Shown: in pieces, positions 30,416 through 38,607 of the stretch
Layout: every line of letters starts with the position of its first letter
Numbering within the stretch: the stretch's first letter is position 1
From: JAFGJU01 sp964570935
GTDB lineage: Bacteria; Eisenbacteria; RBG-16-71-46; JAFGJU01
Reading direction: 5' to 3'
DNA length: 48,024 nucleotides
Assembly (NCBI GenBank): GCA_964570935.1
Contig: CAZMZP010000017.1
Coordinates: forward strand, 1-48,024
Program-made: the position numbers and the translations under genes
Notes under the pieces: model-generated
The model's input: only the letters and a program-made list of their open reading frames with translations
Database searches by the model: none
What the model was told of the DNA's origin: nothing

Positions 30416-31511
30416 TCACTTTTTCCTGGAGGTGAGGCACGCGTTTATGAAGTCGTCCAGGTCGCCGTTCAGCACCCTGTCCACGTCTGAGGTCTCGAAG
30501 TCGGTGCGGTGGTCCTTGACGAGCGTGTACGGCTGGAACACGTACGACCTTATCTGGCTGCCCCAGGCAATGTCCTTCTTGTCGTTGTGCAGCTTGTCGA
30601 ACTTCTTCTTTCTCTCCTCGTCGTAGTGCATGAACAGTCGCGCCCTGAGGACTTTCATGGCGTTGTCGCGATTTCGGTGTTGCGACCTCTCGCTCTGGCA
30701 CTGGACCACGATGCCGGTCGGCATGTGCGTGATCCTGACCGCGGAGTCGGTCTTGTTCACGTGCTGTCCGCCGGCGCCGCTGGCCCTGAACGTGTCCACC
30801 CTGATGTCGCTATCCTTGATGTCCACTTCCAGCGCCTCGTCAATCTGCGGAAACACAAACACCGAGGCGAACGAGGTGTGCCGTCTCTGGGCGGCGTCGA
30901 AAGGCGAAATCCTGACCAGCCGGTGCACGCCGCTCTCACACTTGAGATACCCGTAGGCGTATTCGCCGTCCACCTCCAGCGTGGCGTCTTTTATCCCCGC
31001 TTCCTCACCGGCCTGGTAGTCCAGCACCGAGTACTTGAACCCGCGGGACTCGATCCAGCGGGTGTGCATGCGCATGAGCATCTGGGCCCAGTCCTGTGAC
31101 TCCGTGCCGCCGGCTCCGGGGTGGATGCTGACTATGGCGCCCGCGCGGTCGTGCTCTCCGTCCAGGAGGCTCCTCAGCCTGAGGTCGCCGATCTCCTTTT
31201 CCAGCCGGACGCACTCGGCCACGGACTCCGCCAGAGCTCCGTCGTCCTGCTCTTCCTCGGCCATCTCCAGGAAGACGCCCAGGTCGTTCACACTGCCGGA
31301 CAGGGAGGTCCACTCGTCGACGATTCTCCTCGGCCCGCCGAGCTCCTGGGCGACACGCTTCGAGTCCTCTCTGTCCCAGAACCCGGGCCTGGACATCTCC
31401 TCCTCGATCCGGGCGATTTCCTTTTTCTTCGCCCCAAGGTCAAAGAAAACCTCCGAGTTCTTCAATGGCCCGGCGGCAGGACTCTATCCTCGTGCGTGTC
31501 TCTTCCCACAT
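30416..31511 (-). CDS. prfB: Peptide chain release factor 2, with programmed +1 frameshift
   Basis: Release factor 2, about 364 aa after frameshifting; it ends translation at UGA and UAA. The zero frame begins at the ATG 31511-31509 directly after the coaE stop, with AGGAGGT 9 nt above, and runs 23 codons to an in-frame UGA at 31442-31440. Shifting by +1 at CTT-TGA-C continues as L-D-L-G-A-K-K-K into the main frame. The rest has the SPF tripeptide (about residues 202-204 in the anticodon-like loop) and the GGQ catalytic motif (about 247-249, RASGAGGQHVN). A TTG at 31465 opens the second frame but has no ribosome site of its own at the right distance. It is autoregulated by RF2 level through the frameshift. 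Confidence 0.95.
31439..31454 (-). promoter_or_regulatory. prfB programmed frameshift site
   Basis: Reading the minus strand: SD-like GGAGGT (31454-31449), a 3-nt spacer TTT, slippery CTT (31445-31443), stop TGA (31442-31440) and C (31439). This is the same layout as the E. coli RF2 site (SD-like hexamer, 3 nt, CUU-UGA-C). Ribosomes pausing at UGA when RF2 is scarce would slip +1 to GAC. Confidence 0.93.
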
Positions 31512-32183
31512 CTAGCAGTTACCTCCTCGCTTCGCGCGCAGCAGCGCGGTTAGCTGGTTCCAGACAGCCTCGGCCTTGGTCTCGAGCTCTTCCAGGGAGC
31601 CGTCGTTCGCGATGTGAAAGTCGGCCCTTGCAATCTTGTGTTCTTGGGGAATCTGGCTTCGTACTCTGGCGAGCGCCTCGTCGGCCCCGAGCGAATCACG
31701 GACGCTGATCCGTCTGAGCCGAATCTCCTGGTCGGATGAAACTACCACAATCGCGTCGAACATTTCAACGAGATTCCACTCGTATATGAGCGCGGCGTCG
31801 GCCACGACCACGCCGGTGAATCCCGTCCGCTCCAGGTCCGCCACGCGCCGCCCTATTTCCTGTGTCAGGAACGGATGCACGATGCTGTTCAGCTTGTCCA
31901 GGCTCTCGCGACTGGAGAACACTATTCCAGCGAGCTTGCGCCTGTCCAGCGCGCCTGCCTCTCCCAGTATGTCCCGGCCGAAGGTCCGCACCAGCCGGGA
32001 AAGGACCTCGGGCCGTTCCTCCACCACTTCTCTACCGATTTTGTCGGCGTCGATGACGCGCGCCCCTCTTTTTTCGAACATGCCGCAGACCAGGCTCTTG
32101 CCGGACGCGATGCCTCCCGTCACGGCCACGGTCAGCACTCGTGAGCGGCCTGCCGGCGGCCCCCCCGGATCAGTGCGTCTCAA
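31512..32183 (-). CDS. coaE: Dephospho-CoA kinase
   Basis: A 223-aa P-loop kinase for the last step of coenzyme A synthesis. The Walker A motif is GGIASGKS, the DADKIGREVV segment follows, and the VVADAALIYEW region and Arg-rich lid match the family. The start is uncertain: a TTG at 32183 has GGGAGG upstream and overlaps the polA end by 14 nt; a GTG at 32138 gives the usual short N-terminus (LTVAVTGGIASGKS). The stop TAG abuts the prfB ATG, so the two genes are adjacent and probably coupled. The polA-coaE order is common in bacteria. Confidence 0.9.
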   Translation of the reverse strand: MRRTDPGGPPAGRSRVLTVAVTGGIASGKSLVCGMFEKRGARVIDADKIGREVVEERPEVLSRLVRTFGRDILGEAGALDRRKLAGIVFSSRESLDKLNSIVHPFLTQEIGRRVADLERTGFTGVVVADAALIYEWNLVEMFDAIVVVSSDQEIRLRRISVRDSLGADEALARVRSQIPQEHKIARADFHIANDGSLEELETKAEAVWNQLTALLRAKRGGNC

Positions 32184-34875
32184 ACCAACTGCCTCCCGTC
32201 CCCACGCCGACTTCGACGGGGACCCTCAGTTCCATCGCGTGCTCCATCTCGTGCTTCACGACGTCCGTGACGTCGTCCTTCTCCTCCGCGGGCAGCTCCA
32301 GGAGGAGCTCGTCGTGTACTTGAAGTGTGAGCCTGGCCTTCATCCCCCGCTCGGCGAGCCTCCTGTGCACGCCGAGCATGGCCAGCTTTATCATGTCGGC
32401 CGCGGAGCCCTGAATGGGAGTGTTGATGGCCATGCGCTCCGCCTCCGCCCGCAGCCTGGCGTTCGGGCTGACGAGGCCGGGGATGGGCCTGCGCCTGCCC
32501 AACAGAGTCGTCGCGTGGCCCGTGCGCCGCGCCTCCTCCACCACTTCCCGCAAGTACGCAGCCACGCCCGGGTACAGCGCATAGTAGTTGTCGATGAACA
32601 GCTTCGCGTCGGACGTGGGTATGCCCAGCTGCCGGGAAAGACCGTAGGCGCTCATGCCGTAGATTATCCCGAAGTTGACCACCTTGGCCCTTGCCCTCAG
32701 CTCCGGAGGGACCCTGTCCGGCGGCACCCCGAACAGAGACGCGGCGGTGCTGGCGTGTATGTCCACTCCGTCCGCGAAAGCCTTCATCAGCCGCTCGTCT
32801 CCGGAGCAGTGAGCCAGCAGCCTCAGCTCAACCTGGGAGTAGTCACCCGAAAGCAGAATCCATCCTTTGTCGCCCGGAACGAACGCCTTCCTTATCTCTC
32901 TGCCCATGTCGCTCCGGGCCGGGATGTTTTGCAGATTGGGCTCGCTCATCGAGAGTCTTCCGGTGGCGGTCACCGCCTGGTTGAAACGCGCGTGGAGCCT
33001 GCCGGTCGCGGGGTTCAGCATTCTGGGGAAAACGTCCACGTAAGTGTTCTTTAGCTTGGACAGCTGCCTGTACGTCAGAATCAGCCCCGCCACCTGGTTT
33101 GACGCGGCCAGCTCTTCCAGCACCTCCTCGTCCGTGGACGGCGCGCCGGTGCCCCTGGTCTTCTTCATCGCCGGAAGCTTGAGGTCTCCGAACAACACCT
33201 TGGCCAGCTGAGCCGGTGAATTGATGTTGAAGCTGCAGCCCGCGAGACGGAAGATCTCCCGCTCCGCCTCCGCGACCTCTCGCTCCAGCCGGCCGGACAT
33301 CTCATTGAGGAAAGCCCGGTCCACCGCGACTCCCGTCCTTTCCATTTCGTAAAGGACCGAGGCCAGCGGAAGCTCCACTTCTGTGTAGAGGCGGTCCTGG
33401 CCGGTCTCCGTCAGCGTGTAGAGGAGCGGCCCGCGGAGCCGCGCGGACGCGAAGGCCAGGCGGCACGTGAACTCTCCCAGCTTACCGGGTTCTACGTCCT
33501 CCGGGTTCACCCTCGCCCGTGGCCGGCCCACGAAGGACTCGAGCGAGTCCAGCTCGCCGCCCAGTATTCGCCTGGAAAGGCTCGCCAGCCCGTTGTCGGA
33601 CGACGGGTCCGCGAGATAGCCGGCCAGCATTACGTCGAATACTCGCCCGCCGGGGGTGAGCTCCAGAGCGGACGCGCAGCCCAGCGCGGACTTCAAGTCA
33701 TGAACGGCGCACGAAGCATCGCTTCTGGCCAGGAGCCCGCGAAGAGCCGAAACTGCGTCGCCGTCTGCGGAGGACAGCCGGGGTTCCGGGCCGCCGGCCG
33801 CAAAGAGCTCGCCCTCCGGACGGGCGAGCGAGACGTAGAAGCACGAGCCCTCGGGCGAAGCCACCGCCAGGGCAAGAGGAGGAGAGAACCTCTCTTTGCC
33901 GCACGCCACGGCCAACCCGTATCCGTCCCACGAGGCCGCTGCCTTCTCGAACTCCCGCGCGCCGGCGCCGGCCCCGATTTCCTTCCACGAGAACGCGGGC
34001 TCGCCGGAGGCGAAGATCGTGGCCGCGAGTTTCCTGAATTCCAGCTCTTCCAGGAGGCATTTCAGCGTCTCGTTTCTCCTTTCGCCGGGCCGCAGCTCCT
34101 CCAGCTCTACCTGGATCGGCGCGCGCAGGTCGATGCTGGCCAGCTCCCTGGACAGTCTGGCCTGCTCCGAGAACTCCGAGAGTCTCTGCGAGGCGCGCGG
34201 TTCCTCCTGGATCGGAAGCCGCGCCAGGATCTCCTCCAGGCCCCCGTACTTAGACACGAGCCTGGCCGCGGTCTTCTCACCCACACCCGGCACGCCGGGT
34301 ATGTTGTCCGACGAATCGCCCATCAGCGCCAGGACGTCCACCACTCTTTCGGGCCCCACGCCGAAGCGCGCCTCCACGCGGCACCTGTCCACCCAGTTCC
34401 CCTCTTCACCGGCCTTTCCCGGGTTCAGCACCTTTATCGATTCGCCGACAAGCTGGCAGAAATCCTTGTCTGCCGAAACGAGCACCACTTCCGCACCCTG
34501 GTCCGCGAACCGGTGCGCGAGCGTGCCCATTATGTCGTCCGCCTCGAACCCGCTGAGCTCCAGGATCCTGAGTCCCAGCGCCCGGATGAGCTCCAGAATC
34601 CTCGGAAACTGCGCCTGCATCTCGTCGGGCATCTTCTTTCTGGTGGCCTTGTACTCGGGGAACTTCCGGTGCCTGAAAGTCGGCTCCCTCGAATCAAACA
34701 CCACGGCCACGTAGTCCGGCCGCTCTTCCTTCATGAGTTTGAGCAGCATGGTGGCGACGCCGTAGGCGGCACTTGTGTTCTCACCCCTGGAATTGATGAG
34801 TGGCCGGCCCGCGAAGGCGTAGTACGACCTGTAGGCCAGGGCCGAACCGTCTATGAGGTAAACGCGCGGTTTCAT
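32170..34875 (-). CDS. polA: DNA polymerase I with degenerate proofreading domain
   Basis: A 901-aa DNA polymerase I. The 5'-3' exonuclease domain covers about 1-290, with VFDSREPTFRH, the EADD metal cluster (111-114) and GDSSDNIPGVPGVGEKTA. A middle domain (about 300-480) is the 3'-5' exonuclease fold but lacks its metal ligands: the expected D-x-E reads as Val and Cys in GLAVACGKE, and the later Asp motif reads HDLKSALG. The polymerase domain has motif A (SGDYSQVELR), the O-helix (RAKVVNFGIIYG, Phe at the 762-type position) and motif C (QVHDELL). The frame is open upstream into nadD, but the ATG at 34875 (MKPRVYLIDG) is the family start, with GGAG before it. Loss of proofreading resembles Taq and Bacillus Pol I. 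Confidence 0.95.
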   Translation of the reverse strand: MKPRVYLIDGSALAYRSYYAFAGRPLINSRGENTSAAYGVATMLLKLMKEERPDYVAVVFDSREPTFRHRKFPEYKATRKKMPDEMQAQFPRILELIRALGLRILELSGFEADDIMGTLAHRFADQGAEVVLVSADKDFCQLVGESIKVLNPGKAGEEGNWVDRCRVEARFGVGPERVVDVLALMGDSSDNIPGVPGVGEKTAARLVSKYGGLEEILARLPIQEEPRASQRLSEFSEQARLSRELASIDLRAPIQVELEELRPGERRNETLKCLLEELEFRKLAATIFASGEPAFSWKEIGAGAGAREFEKAAASWDGYGLAVACGKERFSPPLALAVASPEGSCFYVSLARPEGELFAAGGPEPRLSSADGDAVSALRGLLARSDASCAVHDLKSALGCASALELTPGGRVFDVMLAGYLADPSSDNGLASLSRRILGGELDSLESFVGRPRARVNPEDVEPGKLGEFTCRLAFASARLRGPLLYTLTETGQDRLYTEVELPLASVLYEMERTGVAVDRAFLNEMSGRLEREVAEAEREIFRLAGCSFNINSPAQLAKVLFGDLKLPAMKKTRGTGAPSTDEEVLEELAASNQVAGLILTYRQLSKLKNTYVDVFPRMLNPATGRLHARFNQAVTATGRLSMSEPNLQNIPARSDMGREIRKAFVPGDKGWILLSGDYSQVELRLLAHCSGDERLMKAFADGVDIHASTAASLFGVPPDRVPPELRARAKVVNFGIIYGMSAYGLSRQLGIPTSDAKLFIDNYYALYPGVAAYLREVVEEARRTGHATTLLGRRRPIPGLVSPNARLRAEAERMAINTPIQGSAADMIKLAMLGVHRRLAERGMKARLTLQVHDELLLELPAEEKDDVTDVVKHEMEHAMELRVPVEVGVGTGGSWFETH

Positions 34876-34895
34876 GGTGTCTCCGGCGAGGCCAG

Positions 34896-35492
34896 TCAGG
34901 CAGGGCTCGGGGAAGTGTACAGCCTGTTTTCGACTATGTAGGAGAGAACCGGAGGAGGGACAAGGTATCGGATCGAGCGCCCGCAGGCGACCCTGGTCCG
35001 GATGTCCGTGGACGACACGCTCACCGACACGCCTTCCACGAACAGAGCGCGGTCCCTGAGCCGCGGCTCGACCCCGTCCAGGTCGAAGCCCGGACGACTG
35101 ACCACGATCGGCCTGCATTCCGACAGGAGGCCCGCGGGGTCCTTCCAGGCGGACATCTCCAGAAGGCTGTCCGCGCCGACTATCAGGAAGAGCTCGGCTT
35201 CCTTGCCCAGCTTCCTGCCGAAATGCCTGACTGTCTCGATGGTGAAGGAGGCCTCGTCCCGTGACACTTCGAAATCAGACACTTCAAACCCGGGATTCCC
35301 GCGCGTGGCCAGCATCGTCATCTCGAGCCTGATTGCTCCTGTAGAAACGCGCTCCGAGCGCTTGTGAGGAGGAATCCCGCAGGGCACAAACACCACCCGG
35401 TCGAGACCGACCCGCTCGCGGGCTTCCTCGGCCACGATGAGGTGACCGATGTGAATGGGGTCGAACGTGCCGCCGAAGAGGCCCACTCTCAC
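34896..35492 (-). CDS. nadD: Nicotinate-nucleotide adenylyltransferase
   Basis: A 198-aa enzyme that adenylates nicotinate mononucleotide in NAD synthesis. The nucleotidyltransferase motif is GGTFDPIHIGH near the N-terminus, followed by PCGIPPHK, the VGADSL segment and the C-terminal SSTDIR motif, all typical of NadD. The start is GTG, with GGGGGAG upstream. It lies 20 nt before polA and 42 nt after bamD. Length and motifs are standard, so confidence is high. Confidence 0.93.
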   Translation of the reverse strand: MRVGLFGGTFDPIHIGHLIVAEEARERVGLDRVVFVPCGIPPHKRSERVSTGAIRLEMTMLATRGNPGFEVSDFEVSRDEASFTIETVRHFGRKLGKEAELFLIVGADSLLEMSAWKDPAGLLSECRPIVVSRPGFDLDGVEPRLRDRALFVEGVSVSVSSTDIRTRVACGRSIRYLVPPPVLSYIVENRLYTSPSPA

Positions 35493-35534
35493 AGTCTTCT
35501 CCCCCGTTGTGACGGAAAGCCGCGGCCGGCCTGT

Positions 35535-36368
35535 TCACGTACCGGTCTTCTGCGAGACTTTCTTCAGCTTCTGCCTCGCGGCGTCCTGCGCCTCGCGGTC
35601 TCCGTTCCTGTCAAGGACGGTCCGGTAGGCTTCAGCGGCCTTGCTCCAGTTGCGCTCTTTCTCGTAGGACTGCCCGACGCCGACCAGTGCGAGGTCGGCC
35701 CATCTGGCCTCCCCGTACTTGTCCACCACTTCCTGGAAGCATATCCTGGCGGCCTGTACGTCGCCCAGCTTGACGTAGAGTTGACCCGAGAGGTAGAGCT
35801 TCTGAGCCAGCATGGAACGACATTCTCGCAGCGTTTCTTCGGTCCTGTCCGCGAACACGCCGCCGGGGTAGTCGACCAGGTAGGAATTGAACAGCAGGAT
35901 GGCCTTTTCCGTCTGAGCCTGGTCGTATGGAGCAGGCCTCTTCTGTTTGAAGGCGCACATGCCAAGCATGAACGCGGCTTCCTCAGCGTGGCTCCCTCTG
36001 GGGAAATCCCTGAGGAGTCTCTCGAACTCCACCTCGGCCAGCGGGAATTCCTTGGTCTCGTAGTAGCATTTCGCGAGATAGTAGGCGGCAGGTTCGGCGT
36101 ACCTGCTGCCGGGGTGTTGCTCCAGCAGCAGCTTGAACTGCTCCGTGGCGTCCAGGAAGCGGCGGGTGTCGAACCTGCTCTTGGCCCTCTCGAACTGGTC
36201 CTGCGCGGTGCCGGGCTTGACTTCTCTCGCGCCGGAGCAGGAGAGGACCAGGCTCGCGGCCAACACGCAGGAGGCGAAAAGCAGGAATGCCGGCGCCGCA
36301 CCGGCGCGGGACCAGGCCCGCTTCGCCGCCGGCTGTGCCGTACGAATGTAGTCGTGCTGTGTGTTCAT
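35535..36368 (-). CDS. bamD: Outer-membrane assembly lipoprotein BamD
   Basis: A 277-aa lipoprotein of the BamD/YfiO type, a subunit of the complex that inserts beta-barrel proteins into the outer membrane. The N-terminus has a hydrophobic segment and the lipobox LVLSC (Cys44), preceded by a rather long n-region. The mature part is a series of TPR repeats, beginning FERAKSRFDTRRFLDATEQF and including FPLAEVEFERLLRDFP and the signature-like SHAEEAAFMLGMC. The usual BamD is 240-280 aa. The many barrel-type proteins in this window (TonB receptor, PorV-like, 510-aa protein) are likely clients. A plain TPR lipoprotein is the alternative. The ribosome site is poor, so the start could lie further in. 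Confidence 0.85.
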   Translation of the reverse strand: MNTQHDYIRTAQPAAKRAWSRAGAAPAFLLFASCVLAASLVLSCSGAREVKPGTAQDQFERAKSRFDTRRFLDATEQFKLLLEQHPGSRYAEPAAYYLAKCYYETKEFPLAEVEFERLLRDFPRGSHAEEAAFMLGMCAFKQKRPAPYDQAQTEKAILLFNSYLVDYPGGVFADRTEETLRECRSMLAQKLYLSGQLYVKLGDVQAARICFQEVVDKYGEARWADLALVGVGQSYEKERNWSKAAEAYRTVLDRNGDREAQDAARQKLKKVSQKTGT

Positions 36369-36438
36369 GTCGTGTCAGGGCGCTCCGGGTGCCGGAGCCC
36401 CGGCCTTCTCGGCGCGAGGCAATCCGGGCGGAAGCCCG

Positions 36439-37176
36439 TCACTCCTTGTTGGAATAGAAGAGATAGACCAATCCGCCCACTATCGCGGCCACCACGAGCG
36501 GCTCTATGAGACCCCCCAGCTTGCCGGCGGGCATCACGCCCTTCTGCCAGCCGTCTTCCTTGCCTTCCAGGAAAGCCAGCTCGGACACCGGCACGGCGTC
36601 CCTCTCACTGGCCTTGCTCTCGCCGACCCACAACAGGGCGCCGGTCTTCTCGTTTACGACTCTCACGGAGAGCGACGCGTAAGCATGCCGCTCGACCATC
36701 TTCCTACCCACCAGGTGGGGACGCCACGCCCTGGGGTATTCCATGCGGAGCTCGGTTATGCGATGCGAGAGCGTCAACTGAATCGGCACCGGCTCCAGCG
36801 TCACCGGCGGCGCTTGAACCACCGCCGCGGCAGACGAGTCGGCCGCCAGGGAGGTGTCCTGCTGGGCGGGTGGCTCCGCGGGGGCCGGGGCGCTCACGAC
36901 AACAGTGACGCCCTCCTCTCTGAGCCGCCGGCCCAACAGGTTCTGGACCATCCACTCTGCTTCGTGCGCGCCTGCGGGCGTGATCAGGACCGGCCCGTTC
37001 AGGTTGCTGACCGGCATGCCTTTCACGAGCGATTCCACCGCGCTCGAGAGGGCCTTCTCCAGAAGGGCCATGTTCGTGGCGCGCTCCGCCTGGGCGGCCC
37101 AGACGTGCGGGGCCAGTACGACAAACACGATCGCGCAAGCTGCGAAAATCAGTTTCGACGACACCGTCTTCTTCAC
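36439..37176 (-). CDS. Exported membrane-anchored protein of unknown function
   Basis: A 245-aa protein I do not recognise. A signal peptide (about 1-28, KKTVSSKLIFAACA... ending HVWA) is followed by a domain with a NLNGPVLITPAGAHEAEWMVQN segment (about 58-79), a Pro/Ala-rich stretch (about 93-125), a second beta-rich part (VRVVNEKTGALLWVGES) and a C-terminal hydrophobic helix (about 218-240) ending YSNKE. The second part resembles lipoproteins that report a bound ligand's duplex, but no family is assigned. The start is GTG at 37176: it overlaps the rimO stop as GTGA and has AAGGAGAG 5 nt above, so the longer open frame upstream is rejected. It sits between rimO and bamD. Confidence 0.7.
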   Translation of the reverse strand: MKKTVSSKLIFAACAIVFVVLAPHVWAAQAERATNMALLEKALSSAVESLVKGMPVSNLNGPVLITPAGAHEAEWMVQNLLGRRLREEGVTVVVSAPAPAEPPAQQDTSLAADSSAAAVVQAPPVTLEPVPIQLTLSHRITELRMEYPRAWRPHLVGRKMVERHAYASLSVRVVNEKTGALLWVGESKASERDAVPVSELAFLEGKEDGWQKGVMPAGKLGGLIEPLVVAAIVGGLVYLFYSNKE

Positions 37177-38588
37177 GTGTCTCTCCTTGTGCTCGGCCGC
37201 GGCCACCGCGTCAGAGAAACCGCCTCGGCGAAGAGGTCGTATTCCGCTGACCCGACGATTGTGGCTTCACAAAATTGACCTTCGCGCAAGCCCTCTCCGG
37301 TGACTTGCACGACGCCGTCTACGTCCGGCGCCTGACCCTCCGTTCTGCCGGTCCCCCGAGCTCCTCCGGCGTCCACCGTGTCCATCAGGACCGTCACGCG
37401 TTCGCCCGTGAGCGAGGCATTCCTGGCCCTGGAGACCTCTTTCTGAAGCTCCATCACCCGTCGGAGGCGCTCTTCCTTGACCCCCCTGCCGACCTGACCC
37501 GGCAGGGCCGCGGCGCGGGTGCCCGGCTCGCGCGAGTACGAGAAGGCGCCGAGGTGGTCGAACCGGAACTCCTCAAGAAACTCCATCAGCTCCGAGAACT
37601 CGGCCTCGCCCTCTCCCGGGAATCCCACCATCACCGTCGTGCGCAACGAAACCCCCGGGACTTCACCGCGAATCTTATTGAGCCTTCCGACGAGTTTCTT
37701 CTTCGTCACGCGTCTCCTCATGAGACTCAGCATCTTGTCGGAGACGTGCTGTATCGGAACGTCAGCATATTTGCACAGATTCGGCCCGTCGCGCAACACT
37801 TCTGTTAGCTCGTCCGTCCACCGCGCGGGATGCGTGTAGAGAAGCCTGACCCAGACCGCGCCTTCCACGGTCTCCAGCCGCCTCAGCAGCTCGGCCAGCG
37901 CCTGACGGCCGTAGAGGTCCATGCCGTACGCCGTGGTATCCTGCGCCACCAGGCAGAGTTCTCGAACACCGTCCCCGGCAAGAAGTTCCGCCTCCCTGAG
38001 CACGCTTCCCATCTCTCTGCTGACCAGCCTGCCCCTGATGCGGGGAATCAGGCAGTAAGAGCAGTTATTGTCGCAGCCCTCCGAGAGCTTGAGGTACGCA
38101 GTGTGGCGGCCGGTGGACACGGCCCTCGGATGAACCGCTCTGACCAGGGCGTCCGAGCCGGACAGGAACGCCCTCCTCCGGACCGGAGACCTAACCGAGT
38201 CCGCGCAGGCCTTGGCCACTCTCAGGCGGTCCCTCGGGCCGGCGATCACGTCCACTTCCGGGAACCGGGCAAGAAGCTCTCTTCCGGCAATCGCCGGCAG
38301 GCATCCCGCAACGACCACGGCCTTCAGTCTGCCCGCCCGCTTGAGCCTGACCGCCTGCCGGACCCAGTCCTCGGCCTCGGTCCGGGCCGATTCCAGAAAC
38401 GAGCAGGTGTTGAGCACAGCGACGTCGGCGTCCTCGATGGAGCCTTTGACCACGAACCCGAGTCGCACGAGGTCGGCTAGCATTATCTCGGAGTCCACCA
38501 GATTCTTGGGACAACCCAGAGACACCAAGGCCACCGAGAGTCCGGCGGAAGTGGGGGCGCGTCGGCGTGAGCTGCTTGCGGAAGTCAC
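37173..38588 (-). CDS. rimO: Ribosomal protein S12 methylthiotransferase RimO
   Basis: A 471-aa radical SAM methylthiotransferase, which adds a methylthio group to an Asp of ribosomal protein S12. The N-terminal domain binds one 4Fe-4S cluster through Cys26 (SLGCPKNLVDSE), Cys62 and Cys96. The radical SAM motif is Cys172-x3-Cys176-x2-Cys179 in SEGCDNNCSYC. A C-terminal TRAM domain (about 400-460) follows. The VDSE signature after SLGCPKN marks RimO rather than MiaB. The GTG start has a poor ribosome site, and the true start may be a few codons later. The stop overlaps the next gene as GTGA. It follows ftsK by 19 nt. Confidence 0.92.
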   Translation of the reverse strand: MTSASSSRRRAPTSAGLSVALVSLGCPKNLVDSEIMLADLVRLGFVVKGSIEDADVAVLNTCSFLESARTEAEDWVRQAVRLKRAGRLKAVVVAGCLPAIAGRELLARFPEVDVIAGPRDRLRVAKACADSVRSPVRRRAFLSGSDALVRAVHPRAVSTGRHTAYLKLSEGCDNNCSYCLIPRIRGRLVSREMGSVLREAELLAGDGVRELCLVAQDTTAYGMDLYGRQALAELLRRLETVEGAVWVRLLYTHPARWTDELTEVLRDGPNLCKYADVPIQHVSDKMLSLMRRRVTKKKLVGRLNKIRGEVPGVSLRTTVMVGFPGEGEAEFSELMEFLEEFRFDHLGAFSYSREPGTRAAALPGQVGRGVKEERLRRVMELQKEVSRARNASLTGERVTVLMDTVDAGGARGTGRTEGQAPDVDGVVQVTGEGLREGQFCEATIVGSAEYDLFAEAVSLTRWPRPSTRRDT

Positions 38589-38607
38589 GTTACTAAACGG
38601 GGTCTCC

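Noticed and set aside
31439..31465. prfB start at the TTG 31465
   Set aside because: It lacks its own ribosome site and would omit the frameshift leader; the ATG at 31511 with AGGAGGT explains the whole structure.
34876..35118. N-terminal extension of PolA by 81 codons
   Set aside because: It overlaps the nadD 3' end, and Pol I proteins begin at the MKPRVYLIDG-type start at 34875.
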